Notes: generated by a model not told the origin, from the letters alone. 64,000 bases of DNA from JACCZH01 sp963729445 (GCA_963729445.1 CAVSNU010000003.1:1302001-1366000); one strand, 5' to 3'; positions 1 to 9,434 are shown, counted from the stretch's first letter. Translations and numbers: made by a program.

Positions 1-1
1 G

Positions 2-394
2 GTGCAGCGCCTGGTGCTCTGCAGCGGTAAGGTGCACGTCGATATCGTCACCAGCGACGCCTATGCGGCAAGCGAGGCGGTTGCCGTCGCGCGCGTTGAA
101 GAGCTCTACCCGTTCCCGGCCGACCAGTTGCAGTCGCTTCTTGGATCCTATCCCAACCTCACCGAGCTCGTCTGGTTGCAGGAAGAGCCGCAGAACATGG
201 GTGCCTGGCGCTATATTGAGCCGCGGCTGCGTGCCCTCGCCGGCGGACGGTTGCCGGTGCGCTACATTGGACGCGAGGAGAAGGCCAGCCCGGCAGAGGG
301 TTCAATCGATGACCACCAGGTGGTACAAGCTCGTATCGTCGCGGCGGCATTCGCCGATGTACGGGCGATGGAGTTAAGTGTTTCGGATGATTAG
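2..394 (+). CDS. sucA: 2-oxoglutarate dehydrogenase E1 component (C-terminal end, 5' truncated by window)
   Basis: This is the last ~130 codons of the thiamine-diphosphate-dependent E1 subunit, which decarboxylates 2-oxoglutarate and passes the succinyl group to E2 in the TCA cycle. The visible part is the C-terminal transketolase-like domain: a VEELYPFP stretch, then WLQEEPQNMGAW (the QEEPxNMGxW motif typical of E1o), then the SPAEGS tail. The real start lies upstream of the window; the GTG at position 2 is simply the first in-frame codon. sucB follows 25 bases later on the same strand, as expected for a sucAB operon. The identity is secure; only the fragment is visible. Confidence 0.93.
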   Translation: MQRLVLCSGKVHVDIVTSDAYAASEAVAVARVEELYPFPADQLQSLLGSYPNLTELVWLQEEPQNMGAWRYIEPRLRALAGGRLPVRYIGREEKASPAEGSIDDHQVVQARIVAAAFADVRAMELSVSDD

Positions 395-419
395 CCGCGA
401 CCGGACTTTGGAGTAGACG

Positions 420-1649
<1,230 letters not shown>

Positions 1650-1662
1650 GCGTCCTCCCCCC

Positions 1663-1700
1663 AGCCCCCTCTCCCAGGCCCGGGAGAGGGGGCTTTTTTT
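1663..1700 (+). terminator. Rho-independent terminator of the sucAB operon
   Basis: A perfect 13-bp stem (AGCCCCCTCTCCC at 1663-1675 and its complement at 1682-1694) is followed by a run of seven T. It starts 14 bases after the sucB stop. Confidence 0.92.
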
Positions 1701-1847
1701 GTGCGCGTCTACGTCTCCCTCTGCGCCCTCCGGGAGTAGAGATGGGGATGAGGACGCTCTGGCGCAACCAGGGCCGCGTTCATTCGTTTAACTAGTCTGT
1801 CGTGTGCATGAAGGTCATGCCTGGTAGACGAAGGGAAGGAGCACGTC

Positions 1848-1979
1848 GTGTTGCAGTTTTATGTACTCGATGCCATCAAGCGTCAGCTTGAGGAAGCGCA
1901 CCTGGACGAGAGTGATCGCCGAGCCATCAGCGTTCGACGCCTGCGGACCATCAGCGTCCGAAGCCGGCTTCGCAGGTAA
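1848..1979 (+). CDS. Small basic protein, first of a tandem pair (43 aa), unknown function
   Basis: This GTG-started ORF is preceded by a strong ribosome-binding site (AAGGGAAGGAG, six bases before the start). The product begins MLQFYVLDAIKRQLEEAH, an amphipathic helix, and ends in an Arg-rich tail. A second short ORF 37 bases downstream encodes a product with the same N-terminal pattern (ML..YVL..I), its own Shine-Dalgarno and then a strong terminator, which argues that both are translated. I recognise no family. Alternative readings are non-coding leader RNA or gene remnants. Confidence 0.5.
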   Translation: MLQFYVLDAIKRQLEEAHLDESDRRAISVRRLRTISVRSRLRR

Positions 1980-2016
1980 GCGCACATGGTGGCCCGGACG
2001 GAACGGGAGCACACCC

Positions 2017-2127
2017 ATGTTGGACCAACTGTACGTGCTGGAGTTCATTGCGGCCGAACGGCAGGAACGCCTGCGGGCCGCGGGGCGACGGCACGCCTTG
2101 CGCATCCGGCACCGCTTTCAGCGCTAG
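2017..2127 (+). CDS. Small basic protein, second of a tandem pair (36 aa), unknown function
   Basis: The ATG start has GGGAG seven bases upstream. The product begins MLDQLYVLEFIAAERQERL and ends in an Arg/His-rich tail. The N-terminal helix resembles that of the preceding 43-aa ORF (ML-x-x-YVL-x-x-I), so the two look like diverged duplicates. A long perfect terminator begins 14 bases after the stop. No family is recognised. A longer in-frame reading from 1861 would pass through the upstream ORF in another frame and has no ribosome-binding site, so I prefer the short form. Confidence 0.5.
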   Translation: MLDQLYVLEFIAAERQERLRAAGRRHALRIRHRFQR

Positions 2128-2141
2128 CGGGAACGAGACGC

Positions 2142-2189
2142 ACAAAAACGCCGCGGACGGTTCTTACCTTCGTCCGCGGCGTTTTTTGT
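2142..2189 (+). terminator. Rho-independent terminator after the tandem small ORFs
   Basis: The arm at 2147-2159 (AACGCCGCGGACG) pairs with 2171-2183 around a short loop. A-rich and T-rich flanks (ACAAAAA / TTTTTTGT) extend the pairing, so the signal could act in both directions. Confidence 0.88.
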
Positions 2190-2207
2190 GTCTGTCTGAA
2201 ATGAGAC

Positions 2208-2519
2208 TTACAGTTCCAGCGTCCACTCCGTCGGAAACTCGGCGCTGGACACGACTGTCGCCGGCGCGGCTCTCCGGATCATCGGTTTGCGTGGATCAGC
2301 AATAACTTGTCTGTCCCGCTTGCGCGGTACGCGACTGTTTCCGATCGCCTGGCTGAGCGCCGGCTCCAACGGCCCGCAAACCAGACCCATCTCGAGCCCT
2401 AACAAGAAACTCTCATAGGTCGCGTCGGGGTCCGCTGACCGGTCTGCAATGGACCGGGCCAAATCAAGAAATTCTTCCGTCTGCGTCATCTGTCGTTGCT
2501 CAACGCTGGTTACCACCAT
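2208..2519 (-). CDS. Hypothetical protein, 103 aa
   Basis: This ORF reads toward the terminator at 2142-2189. The chosen ATG (2519) has GGGAGAGG about five bases upstream; a longer in-frame start at 2555 lacks such a site. The N-terminal half (MVVTSVEQRQ ... TEEFLDLARSIADRS) is predicted helical and acidic. The middle has a short hydrophobic stretch (LLGLEMGLVCGPLEP) and the tail is basic. No domain or signal peptide is recognised. Its neighbours give no functional hint. Probably a real lineage-specific small protein, with moderate certainty. Confidence 0.45.
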   Translation of the reverse strand: MVVTSVEQRQMTQTEEFLDLARSIADRSADPDATYESFLLGLEMGLVCGPLEPALSQAIGNSRVPRKRDRQVIADPRKPMIRRAAPATVVSSAEFPTEWTLEL

Positions 2520-2555
2520 GGCATCCTCTCCCTTGCCAGGGTCATGACCCACCAC

Positions 2556-2886
2556 TTGTCGTCAGACGCGGGGTTGCCGTTCCGTTGATTCTCCTGCATG
2601 CGTCAGGTCTCGTTACCTGTATTTCTCGCCCAGATGGCGCCACGAAAATGCGGGCGGCCCGAGAAATAGAGTGCTCACTACACCGAGGGCCCAGCGCGAT
2701 GAAGAGACAGAGACAACCAGTAAAGATTGTATGTCGTTATGTATCGTCCAGGGAAGCCCCAACGAGATACAGATTGGATACAGATTACGAGTGTCTCCCG
2801 GTTGATTGCCTGTTTGATGGACGCGAATCGCCTAGGCTATTGATACAGGCACAACTCGCTGGGCGGCAAAAGAGAGGGATTACGCA
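2556..2886. other. Intergenic stretch with no recognisable gene
   Basis: Between the divergent hypothetical gene and the membrane protein at 2887. The base composition is somewhat less GC-rich than the neighbours, and it probably holds promoters for both. A 122-codon reading from 2585 overlaps the next gene, lacks a ribosome-binding site and has no protein-like composition, so it is not called. Confidence 0.4.
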
Positions 2887-3345
2887 ATGCAATTGGACAT
2901 CCGGGCTGGGCTTCTCGGCGGCGTGGCTGGGGCCATCGCGACGATTCCCATGACAACCGTGATGATTCTGGCACAGCGGCTGGGCTATTTGGGAGAGGCA
3001 CCACCAAGGCTCGTCACCGGCGCGGCCCTCGAAGCCGCCGGCATGCCGCCCGAGGACCGAGCAACTGAGATCGCAGAGGCAGGCACCGTCCACTTCGGGA
3101 TCGGAGCCGCCCTCGGCGTACTGTTCGGGCTGGTCTCGAGCCGCATGCCTGCGAGGAACCGGGTAACCCAGGGAGTGATCTTCGGGCTCCTGGTCTGGCT
3201 GACCGCCTACAAAGGCTGGGTGCCGGCGCTGAACATCATGCCGCCGCCCGAGAAAGACCGCAAAGACCGTCCAATCATCATGGTCCTGGCGCATGTCGTC
3301 TATGGCGCTACGCTTGGCTGGATGATCAAGCGGTGGGGCGCTTGA
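2887..3345 (+). CDS. Small integral membrane protein (DUF1440/DUF6789-like)
   Basis: The 152-residue product has about four hydrophobic segments: residues ~7-30 (GLLGGVAGAIATIPMTTVMI), ~70-88 (HFGIGAALGVLFGLVSS), ~98-115 and ~133-150. Between them are short polar loops, including a PPPEKDRKDRP loop. The Gly-rich first helix with a following MTTVMI stretch resembles small DUF1440/DUF6789-type membrane proteins, but I cannot assign a substrate or partner. The ATG at 2887 follows a purine-rich AGAGAGGG. The gene stands alone. That it is a real membrane protein is likely; the family name is tentative. Confidence 0.7.
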   Translation: MQLDIRAGLLGGVAGAIATIPMTTVMILAQRLGYLGEAPPRLVTGAALEAAGMPPEDRATEIAEAGTVHFGIGAALGVLFGLVSSRMPARNRVTQGVIFGLLVWLTAYKGWVPALNIMPPPEKDRKDRPIIMVLAHVVYGATLGWMIKRWGA

Positions 3346-3437
3346 ACGAAGCTCCGCTACTCTAGCGCGCCGGCCGATGCCATTGGTACCGGGCACACAC
3401 GACAGTCTCCCTGGCCGGCGGGGGTCTCCACCGGACC

Positions 3438-3502
3438 AGGGAGAGAAAGTGGGTGGGAAGGGGGGTGAGAGGAAGGTCGGAGGGGAGGGAAAGAGTAGTG
3501 GG
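3438..3502 (+). other. Polypurine tract with repeated G-runs
   Basis: About 65 bases of almost unbroken purine on the plus strand, with many runs of three to six G and no gene across it. It could form a G-quadruplex or triplex, or be simple low-complexity DNA between the convergent 3' ends of the genes at 2887 and 3992. Confidence 0.5.
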
Positions 3503-3614
3503 TATATGTATTAGTATGACGGGTGGCGAAGTCGCAGCAATATAGATCGTGGGTACAAAGGTAGATCCATTTTTTGGCATATGCACATGTCTTTAGATAG
3601 CGCTGTCCTATGCG

Positions 3615-3992
3615 TTATCGGCGGTCGGATCGCAACCAGATCCACATGCCAACCAGGCCCAGCTCGGCTAGCGCGTCCAGCAAGTAGACCTTCGAGATCC
3701 GGCCTCTCAGCGCATAGAACGTGTCCACTGCCGCCAGTCCCAGCGCGCTACCAAGGGCCAAACCGGTAATTTCAGGCTCCTGCACCCGCCGCAGCCCCGC
3801 ACTGGCAAGCACCCCGCCAATGATCGTCACGAGCACGCCAACCGTCTTTACCAGCCAGGTATCCACCTTCGGCCCGGTCACTTTCTGGAAGCTCTCTATG
3901 CCGACGATCGACCATATGCCGGTGCTCGCATAATATAGGCCCTGCACTATCCACACCAACGATGCAACATTCTTGTCGCGCGCTAATCTCAT
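3615..3992 (-). CDS. Small integral membrane protein, 125 aa
   Basis: The product shows four hydrophobic stretches (residues ~9-30, ~46-66, ~77-92 and ~103-118) joined by short charged loops, ending in a basic RSDRR tail. It has no signal peptide or recognised domain. The second helix VGVLVTIIGGVLASAGL and the third ITGLALGSALGLAAVDTFYAL look like helical-hairpin membrane segments. The ATG at 3992 has GGAGAGAAGACGAG upstream, a good ribosome-binding site. It is a single-gene unit. Function unknown. Confidence 0.7.
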   Translation of the reverse strand: MRLARDKNVASLVWIVQGLYYASTGIWSIVGIESFQKVTGPKVDTWLVKTVGVLVTIIGGVLASAGLRRVQEPEITGLALGSALGLAAVDTFYALRGRISKVYLLDALAELGLVGMWIWLRSDRR

Positions 3993-4071
3993 CTCGTCTT
4001 CTCTCCACTTAGAACGAGCGATCCCCGGACATGGTCCGGGGATCGTTACAGACGACGGGTATCATGGGTAG

Positions 4072-4308
4072 TCACACGCGGTCTCTAACCCCGGTTACAC
4101 CCGCCTGCTGGGCACAGTAGGCGCAACAAAAAATCTGGCCGTCATCCTCGACACCGTGGCCGATGACGCGGGTCCCGCAGTGCGGGCAAGTCGGAGCTAG
4201 ATCGTTGATCGCGCACTCGAAGCTATCGTAGATGTGAGATTCACCCTTATGAGTCGTAACGGTAAAGGACTTGTCGTAGGTGTTTCCGCAGTTTTCACAC
4301 TGTCCCAT
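4072..4308 (-). CDS. Small Cys-rich zinc-ribbon protein, 78 aa
   Basis: The product carries a cluster of paired cysteines: CENCG at the N-terminus, DSFECA, then CPHCGTRVIGHG, and FCCAYCAQQ near the C-terminus. This arrangement fits one or two structural zinc sites; the final CC-x-x-C resembles bacterial metallothionein-like and YHS-type small proteins. I chose the ATG at 4308 (MGQCENCG). Upstream codons continue in frame to 4407 but run into a dispersed repeat and are not protein-like. An AGGAG lies about 12 bases before the start. It probably binds metal in the cytoplasm; exact role unknown. Confidence 0.75.
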   Translation of the reverse strand: MGQCENCGNTYDKSFTVTTHKGESHIYDSFECAINDLAPTCPHCGTRVIGHGVEDDGQIFCCAYCAQQAGVTGVRDRV

Positions 4309-4373
4309 CGCTCCATCAGACTCCTCTCGATAGCGTGCAACATCTGTCTCCACTATATCGAAAAGCCCGCTGC

Positions 4374-4461
4374 CATCCTGAGTACTCGACCACGATGATG
4401 GTGTCACCCCCGACCGACGGAACCGCGGAGCGTGACAACTCCCCGGTGGTCCAGTACTGAG
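4374..4461. repeat. MITE-like repeat, short form without the inner palindrome
   Basis: The element is bounded by AGTACT at 4381-4386 and 4453-4458. Each end continues inward with a GACCAC half (GTACTCGACCAC at left, the complement of GTACTGGACCAC at right), followed by GTGTCAC or its counterpart GTTGTCAC. The left flank is CATCCTG, the tail of the dispersed GTCATCCTGAGC repeat. The same element recurs near 10.7, 44.6, 55.2, 59.9 and 62.0 kb. Confidence 0.8.
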
Positions 4462-4501
4462 CAGGATTCAATCGGCGGTGACGCGGGTCCATGCGATGGG
4501 G

Positions 4502-5506
4502 CTAATAGAACACCGTCAACGTCCGATGGTACGGCTGGACGTCGCCCGGCATGTCCTGACCCAATTCCCAGAGACGCCAGTCGATCTCGTAGCTGGCGAG
4601 CGACGTGCCCCGCTCCAGCAACGCCTGGCGTAGGTACTCGACACTCCAGATGGTGGCTGCCCGGATCTCTATCTCCTCATCGCTGCCCGTAGCAATGAGC
4701 TGGTATTTAGAAAGCTGCTCTTCGAGCTCAGGTACATACTCGAGAATGCCGAAATGCCGTAGGACCTGGGGTACCTTGTAATCCGCGAACGCGGTCAGGG
4801 TTTCCATGTCGTGAAATGCGCCCGGACCCTGGCCGTGAAATGCCCCGTAGAGGTCGGCAACCAGTATCTGCGCCCGCTTGTAGAAACGCACCGCCTGTCC
4901 ACGCTGGCGCACGACATCGCGGAACGACGGCATCGAGTGCAGCACCATCTCGATGAGCGTTGCAGCGGACCCGCCAGACTGATCGAGGGCCATCAAAAAT
5001 GACCCGTTCCAGCGCCGGAGCAGCGCCTGCCCAACCTCACGCAGATGCTCCAGTCTGGCGTGCAACAACAGAATGGGATCACTCCCCGGGTCTCCAGTCA
5101 GAATATCTGTGATCTCAGCTTCGGTGAGCACCGCGAGAAACTCAGCGTCGGCCAGCGGAACACCCCGCTCGACGGCGCGGCGCAACGCTGCCGCGAGCGC
5201 CCAATACCCGTCATAGGTCGTGTCCCCATAGGTCACGCTCCAGCGCCGCCGGCCGGGAGCCGGCACCGTCCAGAAGCAGAAGTTCAGGGCATCGAGCACC
5301 AGCACCAGGTTCGCCGTCTCGGCAGCATCACGCCCGACCGGGTGGAGTCCCGACCACTCGGGCGGCAGCGTGTCTAGCCGGCGCAGCTGGTCGGCCGCTT
5401 CCGCCACCTTCTCGTGGTTAATGCGCACGAACCGCGCGGTGTCCACGACCGGCGACGTACTCTGGAGCACGCCGAGGGGGTCGTGCCGCTGACGATCTGC
5501 TGTCAT
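4502..5506 (-). CDS. qng1: Queuosine 5'-phosphate N-glycosylase/hydrolase (queuosine salvage, DUF2419)
   Basis: The 334-residue product matches the Q-salvage family (PF10343), whose members release the base queuine from queuosine 5'-monophosphate so it can be put back into tRNA. Family-typical stretches are LNFCFWTV near residue 90, WSVTYGDTTYDGYWAL near 105-120, and a C-terminal helical part with FADYKVPQVLRHFGIL and EIEIRAATIWSVEYLR. I chose the ATG at 5506 because GGAGG lies five bases before it; a longer in-frame reading to 5683 runs into the divergent gene. It is a cytosolic enzyme. It is divergent from the membrane protein at 5582 and shares a 75-base control region. Confidence 0.88.
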   Translation of the reverse strand: MTADRQRHDPLGVLQSTSPVVDTARFVRINHEKVAEAADQLRRLDTLPPEWSGLHPVGRDAAETANLVLVLDALNFCFWTVPAPGRRRWSVTYGDTTYDGYWALAAALRRAVERGVPLADAEFLAVLTEAEITDILTGDPGSDPILLLHARLEHLREVGQALLRRWNGSFLMALDQSGGSAATLIEMVLHSMPSFRDVVRQRGQAVRFYKRAQILVADLYGAFHGQGPGAFHDMETLTAFADYKVPQVLRHFGILEYVPELEEQLSKYQLIATGSDEEIEIRAATIWSVEYLRQALLERGTSLASYEIDWRLWELGQDMPGDVQPYHRTLTVFY

Positions 5507-5581
5507 GTATACCTCCATGTGCTTGCCGGGTACTGGCATCATTATCCGTCGGATGCGACTGGACTGCCGGGAAGGGACACG

Positions 5582-7711
5582 ATGCGGACGTATTGGAACG
5601 CCAGGGCAGCGATCAGAAGCGTTGGTCGTCATCTCAACCAACGTGGAGAGGTCTCGACGCAGCCGACGCCTCCATTGGGCCAAGATCTCTCCACGTCGCG
5701 TCGCTCCACTCAGGAAGACAATCTTCTCGCGCAGCGCCCTCTACGGCAACGCATCGCACGACATCTACCGGCACTGGCAGTGCTCGTCATCCTCAGCCTG
5801 ATCCTCACCTGGCCGCTTGCCCGCGACATGCGGCACGTCCTCTACTCCTGGGGTGACCCCGTCTTTCAAGCCTGGACGATGGCCTGGAACTGGCACGCGC
5901 TCACGACCGACCCGGCCAACATCTTCAACGCAAACGTCTTCTATCCCTGGCGCAACACGCTCGCCTACTCCGATCACCTCTTCGGCCAGACGCTGCTGGT
6001 GCTGCCGGTGCTCGCCGTGACCGGCGAAGGTATTCTGGCCGACAACATCTCGGTATTGCTGGCGTTCATCCTCTCCGGGTTCGCCATGTACCTGCTGGTC
6101 GTCGACATGACCGGCAACCGCGTCGCCGCTCTCCTGGCCGGTGTTGCCTACGCGTTCGCCCCGTCGCGGATGGCGCACCTGGAGCACCTGCATTTACTCT
6201 CTATGCAGTGGCCGCCACTGCTCCTGCTCTGCCTGCGGCGGGTCACCCTCTCAACCGGGGTAGCCCGGCGCTGGTGGGCGGGCGGCCTGGCCGCGGCCTT
6301 CTTCATCCAGGGGCTCTCCGGTGTCTATTTCCTCTACTTTAGTGTTGTCATGCTCCTCATCGCCGGTGGGGTGTATGTGCTGATTGCCGTGCTCGACCGT
6401 GACCGGCAGCTGGCCCAGTCGATCGCGCTGGCGGGTGGAGCGTGCGCCCTGGCCGGCGCGCTGTTGATCCCGACGCTCTGGCCCTACCAACAGGTACACG
6501 ACGATCTCGGGGTTGAGCGAGAGGTATCCGAGGTCAGCTACTGGAGCGCCACCCGGGGCGACTACCTGGCAGTCTGGCCTGACAACCGGCTCTACAACGA
6601 GATCCTCGACGAGAACTTTCGCCACATCGAACAGGCGCTTTTCCCCGGACTGGCGATCGTCGTCCTGGGGGTTGTCGGCATGACCCACTCACGCTTCCGA
6701 CGCGAGAAATGGGTACTACTGGCGATCGTCGTCAGCTCGATTGTCCTCTCGTTCGGATTGACCGGCACGATCTTCGGACGGGAGGTGCCCTTACCCTACC
6801 GCATCTTCTACGAGGGCTTGCCGGGGTTCCGGGCGATCAGGGTCCCGGCCAGATTCGGGTTAGTCGCGCTCATCGGTATGGGAGGTCTGGCGGGTCTGGG
6901 CGTCGACCGGCTCTGGAGGGACGCCCGTCGCAGGATTCCGTCCCGGCAGCAGTTCGCCGCTGGCGCCGCCGCGCTCGTGCTGGGGCTGGCCGTGCTCGGT
7001 CTGGAGTCGCTCACGATCATGGAGCTGCCGGACCCGCTGCCGGTCGATGAACCTCCACCCGCCTACGCCTGGATGGCTGACCATCCCGTCCCCACCATCG
7101 AATTGCCGATGACGCTCGACCTGAATAGTCCCGTCGCCTCGGCCTGGCCCAACTTCTGGTCGATGATGCACTGGAACGATCTCGCCAACGGCTACTCCGG
7201 ACTCGTCCCGCCAACCTACCTGATGATGCGCGAGCGGATGACGGAGTTCCCCGCCCCCGAAACGATCTCTCTCCTGCAAGGCATCGGCATCGAAACCGTC
7301 GTCATCCATGGCGATTTCCCCGAGAGCGATCGAAGCACCGTTGAAGCCGAGCTCGAGGCGAACCCATCCGTGTCGCTGGCGCTCGCCGGTCCGGACGCTG
7401 TCTACCAGCTCGACCGCGACCCCTGGATGTGGAGGCTCGTCGATGCCGTCCCGGACGGCGAACCGGTCAGCCTTCCGAACATTGACCCCGACCCGCTCGC
7501 CTTCGGCTACCTGGTCGCCATCCTCCAGCGTCAGGGTCACGAGGTGTCCGGGAACGGCACGGTCGACTATCTGGAGCTTCAGCCGGCCACCGATGCGTGT
7601 TATGCCATCTTGAAGGGCGATGACGATCCTGCCGGCCATGGCTACCTGGGCGCGGCCATGCTCATCGCAGAGTCGGGATACACCCTCTACCGCGCCGCCG
7701 GCTGCGATTAG
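5582..7711 (+). CDS. Large polytopic membrane protein, GT-C glycosyltransferase-like
   Basis: The 709-residue product begins with a basic cytoplasmic tail and a membrane anchor at about residues 62-80. The long luminal loop after it contains SWGDPVFQAWTMAWNWHAL, and about ten further hydrophobic segments run to residue ~480. The soluble C-terminal third follows. Acidic residues in the first exoplasmic loop and this layout resemble GT-C-fold glycosyl or mannosyl transferases that use lipid-linked sugars at the membrane. The ATG at 5582 follows GAAGGGA; upstream in-frame codons overlap the divergent gene. Function is inferred from topology only; no donor or acceptor can be named. Confidence 0.6.
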   Translation: MRTYWNARAAIRSVGRHLNQRGEVSTQPTPPLGQDLSTSRRSTQEDNLLAQRPLRQRIARHLPALAVLVILSLILTWPLARDMRHVLYSWGDPVFQAWTMAWNWHALTTDPANIFNANVFYPWRNTLAYSDHLFGQTLLVLPVLAVTGEGILADNISVLLAFILSGFAMYLLVVDMTGNRVAALLAGVAYAFAPSRMAHLEHLHLLSMQWPPLLLLCLRRVTLSTGVARRWWAGGLAAAFFIQGLSGVYFLYFSVVMLLIAGGVYVLIAVLDRDRQLAQSIALAGGACALAGALLIPTLWPYQQVHDDLGVEREVSEVSYWSATRGDYLAVWPDNRLYNEILDENFRHIEQALFPGLAIVVLGVVGMTHSRFRREKWVLLAIVVSSIVLSFGLTGTIFGREVPLPYRIFYEGLPGFRAIRVPARFGLVALIGMGGLAGLGVDRLWRDARRRIPSRQQFAAGAAALVLGLAVLGLESLTIMELPDPLPVDEPPPAYAWMADHPVPTIELPMTLDLNSPVASAWPNFWSMMHWNDLANGYSGLVPPTYLMMRERMTEFPAPETISLLQGIGIETVVIHGDFPESDRSTVEAELEANPSVSLALAGPDAVYQLDRDPWMWRLVDAVPDGEPVSLPNIDPDPLAFGYLVAILQRQGHEVSGNGTVDYLELQPATDACYAILKGDDDPAGHGYLGAAMLIAESGYTLYRAAGCD

Positions 7712-7774
7712 ACCGCATATCGCGACCTCCCCTGCCGGCATACATTCGTGTTCCTCTCTTGGTATCATTCCCGG

Positions 7775-8032
7775 CCAAAGCGTTGACGGAGACGAGTACC
7801 CGGGGAACCTTTCGAGCGCAGAGAGCCGCCGGCGGTGGAATGGCGGACGAGAGATCCCGGTGAAGACACTCCCGAGCGCGGGGAAGAACGGCAATCTGCC
7901 AACTAAGCCCCGCCGGTTGGCCACCGTTATCCGGCACCCAAGGTCGCGGCCCCAACTCCAGGGCAGCGGCGAAGTGTGGTGGCACCACGAGCGCCTCCCT
8001 CGTCCACACGACGAGGAGGCGTTGTTCGTTTT
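7775..8032 (+). promoter_or_regulatory. T-box riboswitch (tRNA-Asp sensing) upstream of aspS
   Basis: Stem I carries the S-turn halves AGTA (about 7795) and GAA (7862-7864). The latter is followed at once by the candidate specifier codon GAC (Asp) at 7865-7867. The distal stem I part has the conserved AGAGAGCC...GGTGGAA. The T-box bulge sequence GGTGGCACCACG (about 7978-7989) contains TGGC, which would pair with the GCCA end of tRNA-Asp. A terminator hairpin (7992-8020) with a T-rich tail competes with it. Uncharged tRNA-Asp should favour the antiterminator and raise aspS expression. Confidence 0.88.
7992..8032 (+). terminator. T-box conditional terminator
   Basis: CGCCTCC(C)TCGT pairs with ACGAGGAGGCG with one bulged C and is followed by TTGTTCGTTTT. 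The 5' arm overlaps the antiterminator region directly after GGTGGCACC. Confidence 0.8.
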
Positions 8033-8046
8033 GTGGAGGTGTCACC

Positions 8047-9348
8047 ATGGAGAGGATCACCACGACTCAACTCGGCAGGCACATCGGAGAACGCGTCTGC
8101 ATCGGAGGCTGGCTGCATAGGCTGAGACAGCTCAGCCGGGTCAGCTTCCTCATCGTCCGCGACGGCTACGGGCTGGTCCAGATCGTCATCGAAGACCCGG
8201 CAACACTGGCCCAATTGAAGGCGCTGCCAAACGAAACCGTCCTGCTCGTGCATGGCCAGGTCGTCGGTAACCCCGCCGCGCCGGGAGGAATCGAGATCCA
8301 CGCACCGGAGATCGAGGTGCTGAGCCAGGCGCTAGAGTCCCCGCCCTTTGACCTCTACCGGCCGGACCTGAACGCTCAGTTGCCGACGCTGCTCGACTAC
8401 GCGCCAGTGGCTCTACGCCACCCGGCGAAGCGCGCCGCCTTTCGGATCTCGGCCGCGCTCTGCTCCGGTTTTCGGACGACCTTGCAGGGTTCGGGGTTCA
8501 CCGAGATCCAGACACCCAAGATCGTCGCCTCGGCGACAGAGAGCGGCGCGAACGTCTTCGAGCTCGACTACTTCGGCACGCCGGCCTACCTGGCCCAGAG
8601 CCCGCAGTTCTACAAGCAGGTGATGGTTGGAGTCTTCGAGCGGGTGTTCGAGATCGGTCCGGTCTTCCGGGCCGAACCGCACGACACCACCCGCCACCTC
8701 AACCAGTACACCTCGCTCGACGCCGAGTTCGGCTTCATCGAGGACCACCACACCGTCATGCGCATGCTGAACCGGACCATCGCGGGGATGCTCGACACCG
8801 TTCGCTCACAGCAGGGTGACGCGCTGGAGATCCTGGGAATCGAGCTGCCGGGAGTTCCGGAGTCAATTCCGGTAGTCCACTTCAGCGACGCACTCAACAT
8901 GGTCTCGGAAGCACTGGGGGAGGACGTGCGCTCGGAACCGGACCTCGCGCCGGCCCACGAGCGCTGGCTGGGCGAGTGGGCACGCCGCGAGCACGGCTCA
9001 GAGTTCGTCTTCGTCGAGGGCTACCCGATGGTCAAGCGACCCTTCTACACCCATCCCGACCCGAACCGGCCGGACTACTCCAACAGCTTCGACCTGCTCT
9101 TCCGGGGCCTGGAGCTGGTCACCGGCGGCCAGCGCCTGCACCGCTACTCCGACTACCTGTCCGCGCTCGAATCCAGCGGCCAGGAGCCCGAGCCAATCGA
9201 GGGCTACCTGCAAGCGTTCAAATATGGCATGCCGCCCCACGGCGGCTTCGCCATCGGCCTGGAGCGTTTCGTCGCCCAGATCGTGGGAGCATCCAACGTG
9301 CGCGAGACGACACTGTTTCCGCGCGACCTGAACCGGCTGACGCCGTAG
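8047..9348 (+). CDS. aspS: Aspartate--tRNA ligase, archaeal/non-discriminating type
   Basis: The 433-residue class II synthetase has an N-terminal OB anticodon-binding domain (~1-105) and a catalytic core with motif 2 (FRAEPHDTTRHLNQ), the QSPQFYKQ stretch and motif 3 (GGFAIGLERF). It lacks the large bacterial insertion domain, so it belongs to the shorter archaeal-type AspRS. The OB fold has GWLHRLR; a His here is the residue reported in non-discriminating archaeal enzymes, where discriminating ones have Trp. That suggests it also charges tRNA-Asn and relies on an amidotransferase. The ATG at 8047 has TGGAGG upstream. Expression is controlled by the T-box just before it. Confidence 0.9.
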   Translation: MERITTTQLGRHIGERVCIGGWLHRLRQLSRVSFLIVRDGYGLVQIVIEDPATLAQLKALPNETVLLVHGQVVGNPAAPGGIEIHAPEIEVLSQALESPPFDLYRPDLNAQLPTLLDYAPVALRHPAKRAAFRISAALCSGFRTTLQGSGFTEIQTPKIVASATESGANVFELDYFGTPAYLAQSPQFYKQVMVGVFERVFEIGPVFRAEPHDTTRHLNQYTSLDAEFGFIEDHHTVMRMLNRTIAGMLDTVRSQQGDALEILGIELPGVPESIPVVHFSDALNMVSEALGEDVRSEPDLAPAHERWLGEWARREHGSEFVFVEGYPMVKRPFYTHPDPNRPDYSNSFDLLFRGLELVTGGQRLHRYSDYLSALESSGQEPEPIEGYLQAFKYGMPPHGGFAIGLERFVAQIVGASNVRETTLFPRDLNRLTP

Positions 9349-9434
9349 AAACTGAGAACCGTCCGAAGGAGCAACAGATTCAGTTCATTCGGCGTTGTGG
9401 ATAGAACCGCACTGACTATTCGTCATCCTGAGTA

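Noticed and set aside
2585..2953. Plus-strand ORF of 122 codons
   Set aside because: Overlaps the start of the membrane protein gene at 2887 in another frame and has no ribosome-binding site or protein-like segment.
6860..7924. Minus-strand ORF of 354 codons opposite the GT-C-like membrane protein
   Set aside because: Antisense of a well-supported coding frame; overlaps the T-box leader and lacks any family resemblance.
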